Positions 10,807 to 20,784 of a stretch of DNA of 64,000 nt are shown piece by piece. A program made the position numbers and the translations under genes. The DNA lies in NCBI RefSeq assembly GCF_011090165.1, contig NZ_JAADJT010000007.1, positions 62,001 to 126,000 of the forward strand. Direction: 5' to 3'. The notes under the pieces were generated by a model, which saw only the letters and a list, made by a program, of their open reading frames with translations, was not told the DNA's origin and ran no database searches. How positions within the stretch are numbered: the stretch's first letter is position 1; every line of letters begins with the position of its first letter. Origin of the DNA: Duganella aceris (GTDB lineage Bacteria > Pseudomonadota > Gammaproteobacteria > Burkholderiales > Burkholderiaceae_D).

Positions 10807-12033
10807 ATGGAGTTTGATATGGTCGATAACGCAGCTTTGGGTACCGTCATCAAGGTCGTCGGAGTCGGCGGAGCAGGTGGCAACGCAGTTCAACACATGA
10901 TCAACAAGGGCATGGTCGGCGTCGAGTTCATCGCCGCCAACACCGACGCGCAGGCGCTGGCGACCTCCAAGGCCGACAACGTGATCCAGATCGGCGAGAC
11001 CGGTCTGGGCGCCGGCATGAAACCTGAAGTCGGCCGCAAGCTGGCCGAGGAATCGCGCCAGCGCATCGAAGACTCGCTGCGCGGCGCGCACATGGTGTTC
11101 ATCGCCGCCGGCATGGGCGGCGGCACCGGCACCGGCGCGGCGCCGATCGTGGCGGAAATCGCCAAGTCGCTGGGCGCGCTGACGGTGGCGGTGGTGTCGA
11201 AGCCGTTCTCGCACGAAGGCCAGAAGTGCATGGACATCGCCGATGAGGGCCTGGAGCAGCTGTCGGCCAACGTTGATTCGCTGATCGTGATCCTGAACGA
11301 GAAGCTGGAAGAGATCTACGAAGACGAATCGCTGATCGAGTGGCTGCAGCACGCCGATGATGTGCTCAACAACGCGGTGGCCGGTATCGCCGAGATCATC
11401 AACGTGCCGGGCCACATCAACGTCGACTTCAACGACGTCAAGACCATCATGGGCGAGCAGGGCAAGGCCATGATGGGCACCGCGACCGCCGCCGGCGTCG
11501 ACCGCGCGCGCATCGCGGCCGAGCAGGCGGTGGCGTCGCCGCTGCTGGACGGCGTCGACCTGTCGGGCGCGCGCGGCGTGCTGGTCAACGTGACCGCGTC
11601 GCGTGGCCTGAAGGGTAAGGAGATCAAGGAAGTCATGGCCGCCGTGCGCGCGTTCGCGGCGCCGGACGCCTCGATCGCCCAGGGCATCGCCTACGACGAC
11701 AGCATGGGCGACGCGATCCGCGTCACCGTGGTGGCGACCGGCCTGGGCAAGGCCAAGAAGCACGTGCAGCTGGTGCCGCAGCAGATGCTGCGCACCGGCA
11801 CCCACAACGGCCCGATGACCCCATCGGCGGCGTTGGGCGGCGCGGCGGCGGCGGCGGGCATGTCGATGGGCGCGACCGGCGGCATGGGCGGCGGCGCGTC
11901 GCCGGCGTTCGACGGCATGAAGGCGCCGGCGGTATGGCGTCGCGAGTCGGCCTCGGAGCAGGTGCGCGCGATGGAAAAGAACGGCATGGAGACCTACGAC
12001 ATTCCGGCATTCCTGCGCAAGCAAGCCGATTAA
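10807..12033 (+). CDS. ftsZ: FtsZ, tubulin-like division GTPase
   Basis: FtsZ forms the cytokinetic ring. It has 408 residues with the tubulin signature GGGTGTGAAP at about residues 103-112, the N-terminal KVVGVGGAGGNAV, and the T7-loop region FNDVKTIMGEQGKAMMG. A glycine/alanine/methionine-rich linker follows, and the conserved C-terminal peptide DIPAFLRKQAD binds FtsA and other partners. A ribosome site GGGAG precedes the ATG by seven bases. A strong terminator follows, so the dcw transcript ends here and lpxC is not cotranscribed. Confidence 0.98.
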   Translation: MEFDMVDNAALGTVIKVVGVGGAGGNAVQHMINKGMVGVEFIAANTDAQALATSKADNVIQIGETGLGAGMKPEVGRKLAEESRQRIEDSLRGAHMVFIAAGMGGGTGTGAAPIVAEIAKSLGALTVAVVSKPFSHEGQKCMDIADEGLEQLSANVDSLIVILNEKLEEIYEDESLIEWLQHADDVLNNAVAGIAEIINVPGHINVDFNDVKTIMGEQGKAMMGTATAAGVDRARIAAEQAVASPLLDGVDLSGARGVLVNVTASRGLKGKEIKEVMAAVRAFAAPDASIAQGIAYDDSMGDAIRVTVVATGLGKAKKHVQLVPQQMLRTGTHNGPMTPSAALGGAAAAAGMSMGATGGMGGGASPAFDGMKAPAVWRRESASEQVRAMEKNGMETYDIPAFLRKQAD

Positions 12034-12062
12034 GGCATACTTCCGGTTCATATCCGGGGAAG

Positions 12063-12086
12063 GCCGCGCCTCGGCGCGGCTTTTTT
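12063..12086 (+). terminator. Rho-independent terminator of the dcw operon
   Basis: A perfect 8-bp G/C stem (GCCGCGCC with GGCGCGGC) closes a two-base TC spacer, which implies a slightly frayed stem in practice, and is followed directly by six T. It begins 30 bases after the ftsZ stop. Confidence 0.9.
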
Positions 12087-12114
12087 ACATTCGTATTTTT
12101 AAAAGGAGTCATCC

Positions 12115-12618
12115 ATGACCATCAAGATCGGCGATACCCTGCCGGAAGGCAGCCTGTCGGAATTCATCGAAACCGAAACCGAAGGCTGCTCGCTCGGCCC
12201 GAACACGTTCAAAGTGGAAGACCTGGTCAAGGGCAAGAAGATCGCGATCTTCGGCCTGCCGGGCGCCTACACCCCGACCTGCTCGGCGCAGCATGTGCCG
12301 GGCTACGTCAAGCACGCGGCCGATCTGAAAGCCAAGGGCGTCGATGAAATCTGGTGCATCTCGGTCAATGACGCGTTCGTCATGGGCGCGTGGGGCCGCG
12401 ACCAGAAAGCCACCGGCGTGGTGCGCATGATGGCCGACGGTAACGCCGCGTATTCGAAGGCCTTGGGACTGGACGCCGACTTCAGCAAGTTCGGCATGGG
12501 CACCCGCTCGCAGCGCTACTCGCTGATCGTCGACAACGGCGTGGTCACGCAGCTGAACGTCGAGCAGGGCGGCAAGTTCGAAGTCTCGAACGCCGAGACG
12601 CTGCTGGGCCAGCTGTAA
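12115..12618 (+). CDS. Peroxiredoxin of the Prx5 family
   Basis: A 167-residue cytoplasmic thiol peroxidase that would reduce hydrogen peroxide and organic peroxides. The active-site motif PxxxTxxC is present as PGAYTPTC, with P49, T53 and peroxidatic C56. The stretch GYVKHAADLKAKGVDEIWC and the segment GTRSQRYSLIVDNGVV are typical of Prx5-type proteins; the electron donor is probably glutathione or glutaredoxin, which is family knowledge. An AAGGAG site lies ahead of the ATG. It has its own terminator on each side, so it is a single-gene unit. A gene of this type downstream of ftsZ is common in Burkholderiales. Confidence 0.93.
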   Translation: MTIKIGDTLPEGSLSEFIETETEGCSLGPNTFKVEDLVKGKKIAIFGLPGAYTPTCSAQHVPGYVKHAADLKAKGVDEIWCISVNDAFVMGAWGRDQKATGVVRMMADGNAAYSKALGLDADFSKFGMGTRSQRYSLIVDNGVVTQLNVEQGGKFEVSNAETLLGQL

Positions 12619-12642
12619 TCATCAGCGCAGTTTGATGCACTA

Positions 12643-12668
12643 CAAAACGGCGCTTCGGCGCCGTTTTG
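12643..12668. terminator. Bidirectional-looking terminator hairpin
   Basis: An 11-bp perfect stem (CAAAACGGCGC with its complement) closes a TTCG tetraloop. The outer part of the stem is A-rich on one side and T-rich on the other, so it could terminate both strands. It follows the peroxiredoxin stop by 24 bases. Confidence 0.85.
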
Positions 12669-12719
12669 CATTGCAAGGCAAGCAAGGTATCATGGGTGGA
12701 ACTTGACGCGGAGGCGAAT

Positions 12720-13109
12720 ATGAAACTTCTCGATACAGCGACGTTGCAGGCAAGTTATCTGGCTGGAGATGTCTCATCGGTTGCGTTGCACGCCGTTGAT
12801 GCGGCGTTCGAGGTGCGCTGGACTTCCGCACAAGGCGTCGCCAGACTTGCGGACGGCGGGGGCACCAATGGCCGCCGCTTCAGGGACTCGGGGGAAGCGT
12901 TGTTGCTGCTGAAGGAACTGGGAGTCCATTCTGTTCAGGTGGATATCTCTGGATGGCAACCGGAGAGCGAATCGGCATATGACGAATGGGTTAAGGCAAA
13001 AGTAGCGGCCTCATTAGCCGGCCTGCGTGATGGTACAAATAAGACCTATTCGCCAGACGAGTGGGCGGAAATTCGAGCTCAGAGAGGTTGGAGCAGGAAA
13101 AAAATATGA
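12720..13109 (+). CDS. Small protein upstream of a ParE/RelE-like toxin; putative antitoxin
   Basis: I do not recognise this 129-residue protein with certainty. Its C-terminal third (DEWVKAKVAASLAGLRDGTN, then a second acidic/basic helix ending WSRKKI) resembles the toxin-binding tails of ParD/RelB-type antitoxins. The N-terminal part (VRWTSAQGVARLADGGG) has no clear DNA-binding motif that I can identify. It overlaps the next gene by four bases (ATGA), the usual layout of a type II toxin-antitoxin pair. I chose the ATG at 12720 because a longer in-frame form would start inside the terminator hairpin. Base composition is less GC-rich than the neighbours, which hints at later acquisition. Confidence 0.6.
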   Translation: MKLLDTATLQASYLAGDVSSVALHAVDAAFEVRWTSAQGVARLADGGGTNGRRFRDSGEALLLLKELGVHSVQVDISGWQPESESAYDEWVKAKVAASLAGLRDGTNKTYSPDEWAEIRAQRGWSRKKI

Positions 13110-13381
13110 AGCCGGTGGTCCGGACGATGAGTTATCTCGCTGATCTGGACGACATTGAACGCTTCATCGCCCGCAATAATCCTCAAGCCGCAGCGAGTCT
13201 TTGCCTACATGTGGACGATCAGGTCGAGCAACTCGGCGATCCTTATTTCCCCCGTCGCCGTGGCCGCGTAAGCGGCACTTTTGAACTGGTGGCGCATAAG
13301 AACTACGTGGTTATTTTTTTGGAGAGCGCGACGGAGATAACAGCGCTAAATATCATTCATACGCGAAAGCGTTATCCGTAA
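13106..13381 (+). CDS. RelE/ParE-family toxin
   Basis: This 91-residue protein matches the ParE/RelE fold by pattern. An N-terminal helical pair contains YLADLDDIERFIA and NNPQAAASLCLHVDDQVEQLG. A central RGRVSGTFELV strand follows, and then the terminal strands NYVVIFLE and ITALNIIHTRKRYP. The ending HTRKRYP fits the family, where it is often H-x-R-x-x-P. ParE members poison gyrase and RelE members cleave ribosome-bound mRNA; sequence alone does not decide which. It overlaps the putative antitoxin by four bases. The next gene is on the other strand, ending eight bases away. Confidence 0.8.
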   Translation: MKPVVRTMSYLADLDDIERFIARNNPQAAASLCLHVDDQVEQLGDPYFPRRRGRVSGTFELVAHKNYVVIFLESATEITALNIIHTRKRYP

Positions 13382-13388
13382 TTTTCGT

Positions 13389-14165
13389 TCAGTAGATCTC
13401 GCCGAAATCGTGCTTGGCTTTGAACAGCGTCGAGTCGATGATGAACGAGTCGTCGCCTTGGACCGCGAAGTAGTTGCGGGTTTCTTCCGGGGCGCTGCGC
13501 AGCAGGCTGCGGATCGCGGTGATGCGCTCGGGCGGCGTGCGCATGCGGGCGGTCCATTCGTCGAATTTCATTTCCAGTTTCCAGTCGCTGACGCGCTCGC
13601 TTTTAAAGCCGGCGCCCGCCAGCATCGTGCTCCATTCCGTTGGGCGGTAGTCGCGCACGTGCGAGCCGTCGCGCAGCAGTTCGACCGCTTGCAGCGTGGT
13701 GTCGTGCAGCGGGACTTCCGGCGCGGTGATGTCGATCACGATGAACACGCCGCGCGGCTTGAGCACGCGCTTGACTTCGCGCAGCGCGGCCGGCACGTCG
13801 AGCCAATGGTGCGCCGAGAAGCGCGTGACGACCATGCAGAACGATGCGTCTCCGAACGGCAGCCGACCGACGTCGCCTTGCCGCGTGCTGATGTTGTTCA
13901 GGCCGCGTTCGCGTGCCGCGCCGGCCACCACCTCCAGCATCTGCGGCGACAGGTCGAGGGCGGTCACCGATTCCGCCACCGGCGCCACCGCGAAGCTGGC
14001 GTGGCCGGCGCCGCAACCCAGGTCCAGCACCACCGGCGGCTTGCCGAGCGCGGCGGCGATATCGCGCAGCGCGCTCAGGTCCGCGCCCTGCGCGTGCACG
14101 GCACTGGTCAGGTAGGTGCTGGCGGTATTGCCGAACTGCTTGGCGACGACGGCTTGTTGCTGCAT
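13389..14165 (-). CDS. Class I SAM-dependent methyltransferase (UbiE/COQ5-like)
   Basis: A 258-residue cytoplasmic methyltransferase. The SAM-binding motif I is VVLDLGCGAGHASFAVA at about residues 45-61, followed by the acidic motif II region VTALDLSPQML and the post-motif FCMVVTRFSAHHW. The substrate is unknown; the domain is like UbiE/Methyltransf_11. The start at 14165 is preceded by a GGAGA ribosome site, which favours it over a TTG twelve bases upstream. It diverges from an XRE regulator, which probably controls it (inference from position). Confidence 0.88.
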   Translation of the reverse strand: MQQQAVVAKQFGNTASTYLTSAVHAQGADLSALRDIAAALGKPPVVLDLGCGAGHASFAVAPVAESVTALDLSPQMLEVVAGAARERGLNNISTRQGDVGRLPFGDASFCMVVTRFSAHHWLDVPAALREVKRVLKPRGVFIVIDITAPEVPLHDTTLQAVELLRDGSHVRDYRPTEWSTMLAGAGFKSERVSDWKLEMKFDEWTARMRTPPERITAIRSLLRSAPEETRNYFAVQGDDSFIIDSTLFKAKHDFGEIY

Positions 14166-14196
14166 GATTTTCTCCAAAAGAGCGGCGGGTCAGGGC

Positions 14197-14225
14197 AGAA
14201 TAGGCGGGTTTATATCCTGTAACAA
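14197..14225 (-). promoter_or_regulatory. Predicted sigma-70 promoter of the methyltransferase gene
   Basis: On the minus strand, TTGTTA (forward positions 14220-14225) and TATTCT (forward 14197-14202) are separated by 17 bp. The -10 is overlapped by a GCCTAT box (forward ATAGGC at 14200-14205), the same hexamer repeated six times in the palindrome at 15046-15194. Confidence 0.5.
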
Positions 14226-14256
14226 GACCATAATTTATCCTGGTATAAGAACTGCC

Positions 14257-15039
14257 ATGCAAAGCAAACTCGGTGAATTCATCCGCGCGCATCGCGAGCG
14301 CGTCAGCCCTGACAGCGTCGGCCTGCCCGGCGGCGGACGGCGCCGCACGCCCGGCCTGCGGCGCGAGGAGCTGGCGCAGTTGTGCGACGTCAGTCCGACC
14401 TGGCTGACGTGGCTGGAGCAGGGCAGGGACGTGTCGGCGTCGGGCAAGATGCTGGCGCGGCTGGCCGAGGTGCTGCGGCTCAGCTCGGCCGAGCGCGCTT
14501 ATCTGTTCAGCCTGGCGGAGCGGCTCGATCCGCATCATGCCGACGACGACGGTGGCGCCGGGGAGGCGCTGGAGTCGATGGTCGCGGCGATCGACGCGCC
14601 GGCCTATGTGCTTGACCGGCAGTGGAACGCGGTGGCGTGGAACGCGCCGGCGGCGACGCTGTTCGGCGGCTGGCTGGATGTGGACAGCGAGGCGGCGGTC
14701 AAGCCCAACCTGCTGCGCTTCATGTTCCGCTCGGCGGCGGCGCGCGGACTGATCGTCGGCTGGGAAGACCGCGCCCAGCGATTGGCGGCGGAGTTCCGCG
14801 CCGACATCGGCAAGCACGCCGGCGACCAGGCGCTGGCCAGCCTGATCGCCGAACTGTCCGCCGGCAGCGACGAGTTCCGCCGGCTGTGGAGCTTGCAGGA
14901 TGTGGTCGGCCGCGAAGGCGGACTGCGCCGCTTTCAGCATCCCCGCCTGGGCGAACTGAGCTTCAATCAAGTGACGCTGCATCTGGCCAAGCGCCACGAC
15001 CTGAAGCTGGTGATGTTGCTTTCCGCGTCAGCGGCATGA
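14257..15039 (+). CDS. XRE-family regulator with MmyB-like ligand-binding domain
   Basis: A 260-residue transcription regulator. Residues 1-70 form an HTH (LGEFIRAHRERVSP, then TPGLRREELAQLCDVSPTWL and WLEQGRDVSAS), the typical pattern of the helix-turn-helix_31 group. Residues 95-255 match the MmyB-like ligand domain, with the hallmark YVLDRQWNAVAWNAPAATLF. Members often control a neighbouring gene in response to a small hydrophobic ligand. The ATG at 14257 is preceded by an extended -10-like TGGTATAAG ending only seven bases away, so the mRNA may be nearly leaderless. The divergent methyltransferase is the obvious target. The stop lies six bases before a long palindrome. Confidence 0.9.
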   Translation: MQSKLGEFIRAHRERVSPDSVGLPGGGRRRTPGLRREELAQLCDVSPTWLTWLEQGRDVSASGKMLARLAEVLRLSSAERAYLFSLAERLDPHHADDDGGAGEALESMVAAIDAPAYVLDRQWNAVAWNAPAATLFGGWLDVDSEAAVKPNLLRFMFRSAAARGLIVGWEDRAQRLAAEFRADIGKHAGDQALASLIAELSAGSDEFRRLWSLQDVVGREGGLRRFQHPRLGELSFNQVTLHLAKRHDLKLVMLLSASAA

Positions 15040-15045
15040 GATGGC

Positions 15046-15194
15046 GTGAGGGTATACGGCTCACGCCTATTTTGTACTGGTTATGCCTATGGTATGCCTA
15101 TAATTTCAGGCCGTGTAGCCTTGGGAGGCCCCGAAAAAATAGGCATCATATAGGCGAGATCAGTACAAAATAGGCGAGGGACGTATACCCTCAC
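15046..15194. repeat. 149-bp symmetric palindrome with six GCCTAT/ATAGGC boxes
   Basis: The whole stretch is an ungapped imperfect palindrome centred on 15120. The outer arms GTGAGGGTATACG (15046-15058) and its complement (15182-15194) match perfectly. Inner arms GCCTATTTTGTACTG (15065-15079) and its complement (15161-15175) also match perfectly. GCCTAT occurs at 15065, 15085 and 15096, and ATAGGC at 15139, 15150 and 15170, with mirror spacings of 20 and 11 bp. It could fold as a long hairpin or serve as a multi-site operator with boxes on one face of the helix. There is no transposase and no T-tract. Confidence 0.85.
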
Positions 15195-15247
15195 CCGCTC
15201 CACGTGTCCTCCCGCTTGCTGGTGCTGCGGGGAAATTATCAGCTTGC

Positions 15248-15253
15248 TATAAT
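15248..15253 (+). promoter_or_regulatory. -10 element candidate for the EamA transporter gene
   Basis: A consensus TATAAT lies in GCTATAATG. No clear -35 is seen 17 bp upstream. A transcript from here would start around 15260, which makes the first in-frame ATG (15262) almost leaderless and supports use of a later start. Confidence 0.4.
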
Positions 15254-15261
15254 GACGCTCG

Positions 15262-16236
15262 ATGGCGCCGCGCGCCGTCCTGGCTCCGGACGTCGCCATG
15301 ATGACGTTCCCAGCGGTCCACCCCGGACCTGTCGTCAAGGAGCTTCTTCTGACTTCCATTTCCAGACAAGAAAACCTGCGCAGCATTTATGCGATGCTGG
15401 TCGCCGTCGCCATGTTCTCGCTGATGGACACCAGCATGAAACTGCTGTCGGCCCACTATCCCGCCACCCAGGTCACCGCCATGCGCGCGCTCAGTTCGCT
15501 GCCGCTGCTGATCTGCTACATGCTGTATCGCGGCGCGTTCAAAGGCATCTTCCGCGTGCGCTGGCCGCTGCACCTGTTCCGCAGCGCGCTCGGGATCGCG
15601 ATGCTGACCTCGTTCGCTTTCGGCCTCAAGGCGCTGTCGCTGGCCGAGGCGTATTCGATTTTCTTCATCGCGCCGGCGCTGATCACCGCGCTGTCGGTGT
15701 TCGTGCTGAAGGAGAAAGTCGGCGCCGGCCAGTGGATCGCGATCGCGGTGGCGCTGGCCGGGGTGCTGGTGGTGCTGCGGCCGACAGGCGCCGGCATGCT
15801 GTCGCTCGGCGGGCTGGCCATCCTCGGCTCGGCCTGCTGCTACGCCGGCGCGGCGATCACCAGCCGCGTGCTGGCGCGCGCCGACAGCAATGAGTCGATG
15901 ATGTTCTGGTACCTGCTGCTGATGGCGCTGATCGGCCTGGCGATGTCGGCCCAGGGCTGGGTGGCGGTGCGCGCCGAGGACGGCTGGGTGCTGCTGGCGC
16001 TGGCGCTGACCGGCTTCTTCGGCCAGCTGGCGATCACCCGCGCCTTCAGCTCCGGCAAGGCCTCGGTGGTGGCGCCGTTCGAGTATTCGGCGCTGGCCTG
16101 GGGCGTCGCGATCGACTGGCTGCTGTGGCAGGTGCTGCCGGACGGCTACACACTGCTCGGCGCCGGCATCATCATCGCCAGCGGCATCTACCTGGTGCGG
16201 CGTGAAGCGGTCCATGCCGAAGCCGAGCACCCTTGA
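15262..16236 (+). CDS. EamA/DMT-family membrane transporter
   Basis: A drug/metabolite transporter with two EamA repeats and about ten membrane helices, beginning at [20 protein letters not shown]. The substrate is unknown. The true start is uncertain. The longest frame begins at 15262, but homology-like sequence begins only at about residue 30. A good ribosome site AAGGAG (15337-15342) lies six bases before an in-frame CTG at 15349, while the nearby ATGs at 15298, 15301 and 15391 lack one. The C-terminus runs to 20 bases before the lpxC start. It sits between the palindrome and lpxC with its own likely promoter. Confidence 0.9.
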   Translation: MAPRAVLAPDVAMMTFPAVHPGPVVKELLLTSISRQENLRSIYAMLVAVAMFSLMDTSMKLLSAHYPATQVTAMRALSSLPLLICYMLYRGAFKGIFRVRWPLHLFRSALGIAMLTSFAFGLKALSLAEAYSIFFIAPALITALSVFVLKEKVGAGQWIAIAVALAGVLVVLRPTGAGMLSLGGLAILGSACCYAGAAITSRVLARADSNESMMFWYLLLMALIGLAMSAQGWVAVRAEDGWVLLALALTGFFGQLAITRAFSSGKASVVAPFEYSALAWGVAIDWLLWQVLPDGYTLLGAGIIIASGIYLVRREAVHAEAEHP

Positions 16237-16247
16237 CCACACTTCGC

Positions 16248-16253
16248 TATAAT
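16248..16253 (+). promoter_or_regulatory. -10 element candidate for lpxC
   Basis: TATAAT in CGCTATAATCGCC lies seven bases before the lpxC ATG at 16260. If it is used, transcription would begin at or next to the start codon. No purine-rich ribosome site is visible before that ATG, which agrees with leaderless or coupled expression. Confidence 0.4.
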
Positions 16254-16259
16254 CGCCGG

Positions 16260-17195
16260 ATGTTAAAACAACGCACTATTAAAGAACTGGTCCGCACCAC
16301 CGGTGTGGGCCTGCACTCCGGCACCAAGGTCGAACTGACCCTGCGCCCGGCCGCGCCGGATACCGGCATCGTGTTCCGCCGGGTCGACCTGTCGCCGATG
16401 GTCGAGTTTCCGTCCAGCGCGATGGCGGTCGGCGACACCCGCATGGCCTCGGTGCTGGTCAAGGACGGCGCCCGCGTCTCCACCGTCGAGCACCTGATGT
16501 CGGCCTGCGCCGGCCTCGGCATCGACAACCTGTACATCGAGGTCAGCGCCGAGGAAATCCCGATCATGGACGGCTCGGCCTCGTCCTTCGTATATTTGTT
16601 GCAACAGTCGGGCGTGCTGGAACAGCCGGCGGCGAAGAAATTCATCCGCGTGCTGAAGCCGGTCGAGATCCGCGAAGGTACGGGCGACAAGGAAAAATGG
16701 GCGCGCCTGCTGCCGCACGACGGTTTCAAGCTCGACTTCTTCATCGAGTTCAACCACCCGGCGGTCGACGGCACGCAGCAGCGCGCGCATGTCGACTTCG
16801 GCGACGTCTCGTATGTGCACGACGTGGCGCGCGCGCGCACCTTTGGCTTCATGCAGGACGTGGAAATGTTGCGCGGCATCGGCCTGGCGCGCGGCGGTTC
16901 GCTGGAAAACGCCATCGTGATGGACGAGTACCGCATCCTCAACTCGGACGGTCTGCGCTACGACGACGAGTTCGTGCGCCACAAGATCCTCGACGCGATC
17001 GGCGACCTGTACCTGGTCGGCCATCCGCTGCTGGCCAGCTACGAGGCGCACAAGTCCGGCCACGCGCTGAACAACCAGCTGCTGCTGGAATTGCTCAAGC
17101 ATCCGGACGCCTACGAAATCGTCACCTTCGAGGACAACGACCTCGCCCCGCAATCGTATGTGCGCCAGATGGCGCGCGAGTGGGCGCTAACTTAG
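16260..17195 (+). CDS. lpxC: LpxC, UDP-3-O-acyl-GlcNAc deacetylase
   Basis: LpxC is the zinc enzyme of the committed step of lipid A synthesis. The 311-residue protein shows the N-terminal [17 protein letters not shown], the zinc-ligand region with [10 protein letters not shown] (His), the catalytic NHP segment, and the C-terminal [12 protein letters not shown] and HKSGHALNN. The start at 16260 matches the family N-terminus. In many proteobacteria lpxC follows ftsZ; here about 4.2 kb separate them. Its stop overlaps the dciA stop on the other strand by four bases. Confidence 0.97.
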   Translation: MLKQRTIKELVRTTGVGLHSGTKVELTLRPAAPDTGIVFRRVDLSPMVEFPSSAMAVGDTRMASVLVKDGARVSTVEHLMSACAGLGIDNLYIEVSAEEIPIMDGSASSFVYLLQQSGVLEQPAAKKFIRVLKPVEIREGTGDKEKWARLLPHDGFKLDFFIEFNHPAVDGTQQRAHVDFGDVSYVHDVARARTFGFMQDVEMLRGIGLARGGSLENAIVMDEYRILNSDGLRYDDEFVRHKILDAIGDLYLVGHPLLASYEAHKSGHALNNQLLLELLKHPDAYEIVTFEDNDLAPQSYVRQMAREWALT

Positions 17196-17683
17196 GTCTG
17201 CTCGGGCGGCTTGCGGCGGCGCGCCACCATGGCCTGCAGCGCCGCGATCAGGGTGGCGTTCTGCGGCGTCTGCTCCAGGTCGGCCCCCAGCTGGTCGAAG
17301 GCCGCGACCGCCGCTTCCGATAGCGCCAGGACCCGCATCGGCTCCCTGATCTCGGCCGGCTTGGTCATCTGCACCTTCAATTTCACGCCCGCGACCTGCC
17401 AGCCGCGCCGCGCCAGCGTCTCCTGCAGCTTGGGGATCTGCTGCTTGAGCTTGGCCGCCAGCGCCGCGTTGGGCAGCGACAAGGTCAGCTGGCCGTCCTC
17501 GAACGCCAGGATCTCGCAATACTTGAACATGGCCGGCAAGGCCGCCGCGCAGTCTTTCTGCAGCGACGCCATGCGCTGGATCGCCGGCAGCAGCGCCGCC
17601 ATCTTGGCGTCGCGGCGCAGGAAGTCGGTGGCGCCGACCGCCGTGCGGCGCGTGATCGAGATGTTGGAGGAGTTGAATCGCAT
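17192..17683 (-). CDS. dciA: DciA-family (DUF721) protein, probable replicative helicase loader
   Basis: A 163-residue DUF721 protein. DciA is the ancestral partner that helps load DnaB helicase in bacteria lacking DnaC. The DUF721 core includes the segment [20 protein letters not shown] followed by [15 protein letters not shown], which matches the family pattern of a beta-hairpin and then an amphipathic helix. The C-terminal half is predicted disordered or helical. I chose the ATG at 17683 because upstream residues in the longer frame are unlike the family. A DciA gene between lpxC and secA on the opposite strand is a recurring arrangement in proteobacteria. Confidence 0.8.
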   Translation of the reverse strand: MRFNSSNISITRRTAVGATDFLRRDAKMAALLPAIQRMASLQKDCAAALPAMFKYCEILAFEDGQLTLSLPNAALAAKLKQQIPKLQETLARRGWQVAGVKLKVQMTKPAEIREPMRVLALSEAAVAAFDQLGADLEQTPQNATLIAALQAMVARRRKPPEQT

Positions 17684-17906
17684 GCGCGAACCATAGCACA
17701 GCGGAAAAAAAACGTCAGCAACGGGTAAAATAGGTTGGTTTTGTGACATTGTTCACGCTACGGCTATTGTTAAACCGGCCAATAACCCAATGTAGACCCG
17801 GGCGCGTGATAAAATCACCGTCTTTTGCCATAGTCGAACTCCGTGCGGTAAGGCGTTTCGCCCCTACAGAGGCTTTTTTTAACGGCGTTTTTTCAAGAAT
17901 TCAAGC
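17684..17906. promoter_or_regulatory. Divergent intergenic region dciA / secA
   Basis: This 223-bp region must carry promoters for both genes. On the plus strand a TAAAAT hexamer at 17810-17815 is a possible secA -10, but the -35 is poor. A run of seven T (17874-17880) and another of six T just before secA make the secA leader T-rich. No clear terminator or known riboswitch is seen. Confidence 0.4.
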
Positions 17907-20690
<2,784 letters not shown>

Positions 20691-20784
20691 AAACCGGGGT
20701 CAGTTCCGGCATCGCGTCACGAGCTCAACCGTAGCAATCGCTACGGTTGAGCTCGTGACGCGATGCCGGAACTGACCCCGGTTT
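20691..20784. repeat. Long palindromic repeat, copy 1 (94 bp, perfect 45-nt arms)
   Basis: Arms 20691-20735 and 20740-20784 are exact reverse complements around the loop AATC. The arm contains GGGGTCAGTTCCGGCATCG and then CACGAGCTC, shared with copy 2. It fills the complete gap between the secA stop and the stop codon of the convergent kinase, whose TGA uses base 20784. It may act as a bidirectional terminator, but the family also looks mobile. Confidence 0.95.

Noticed and set aside
16233..16253. TTGACC at 16233 as the -35 of lpxC
   Set aside because: Only nine bases separate it from the TATAAT, too short for a sigma-70 promoter.
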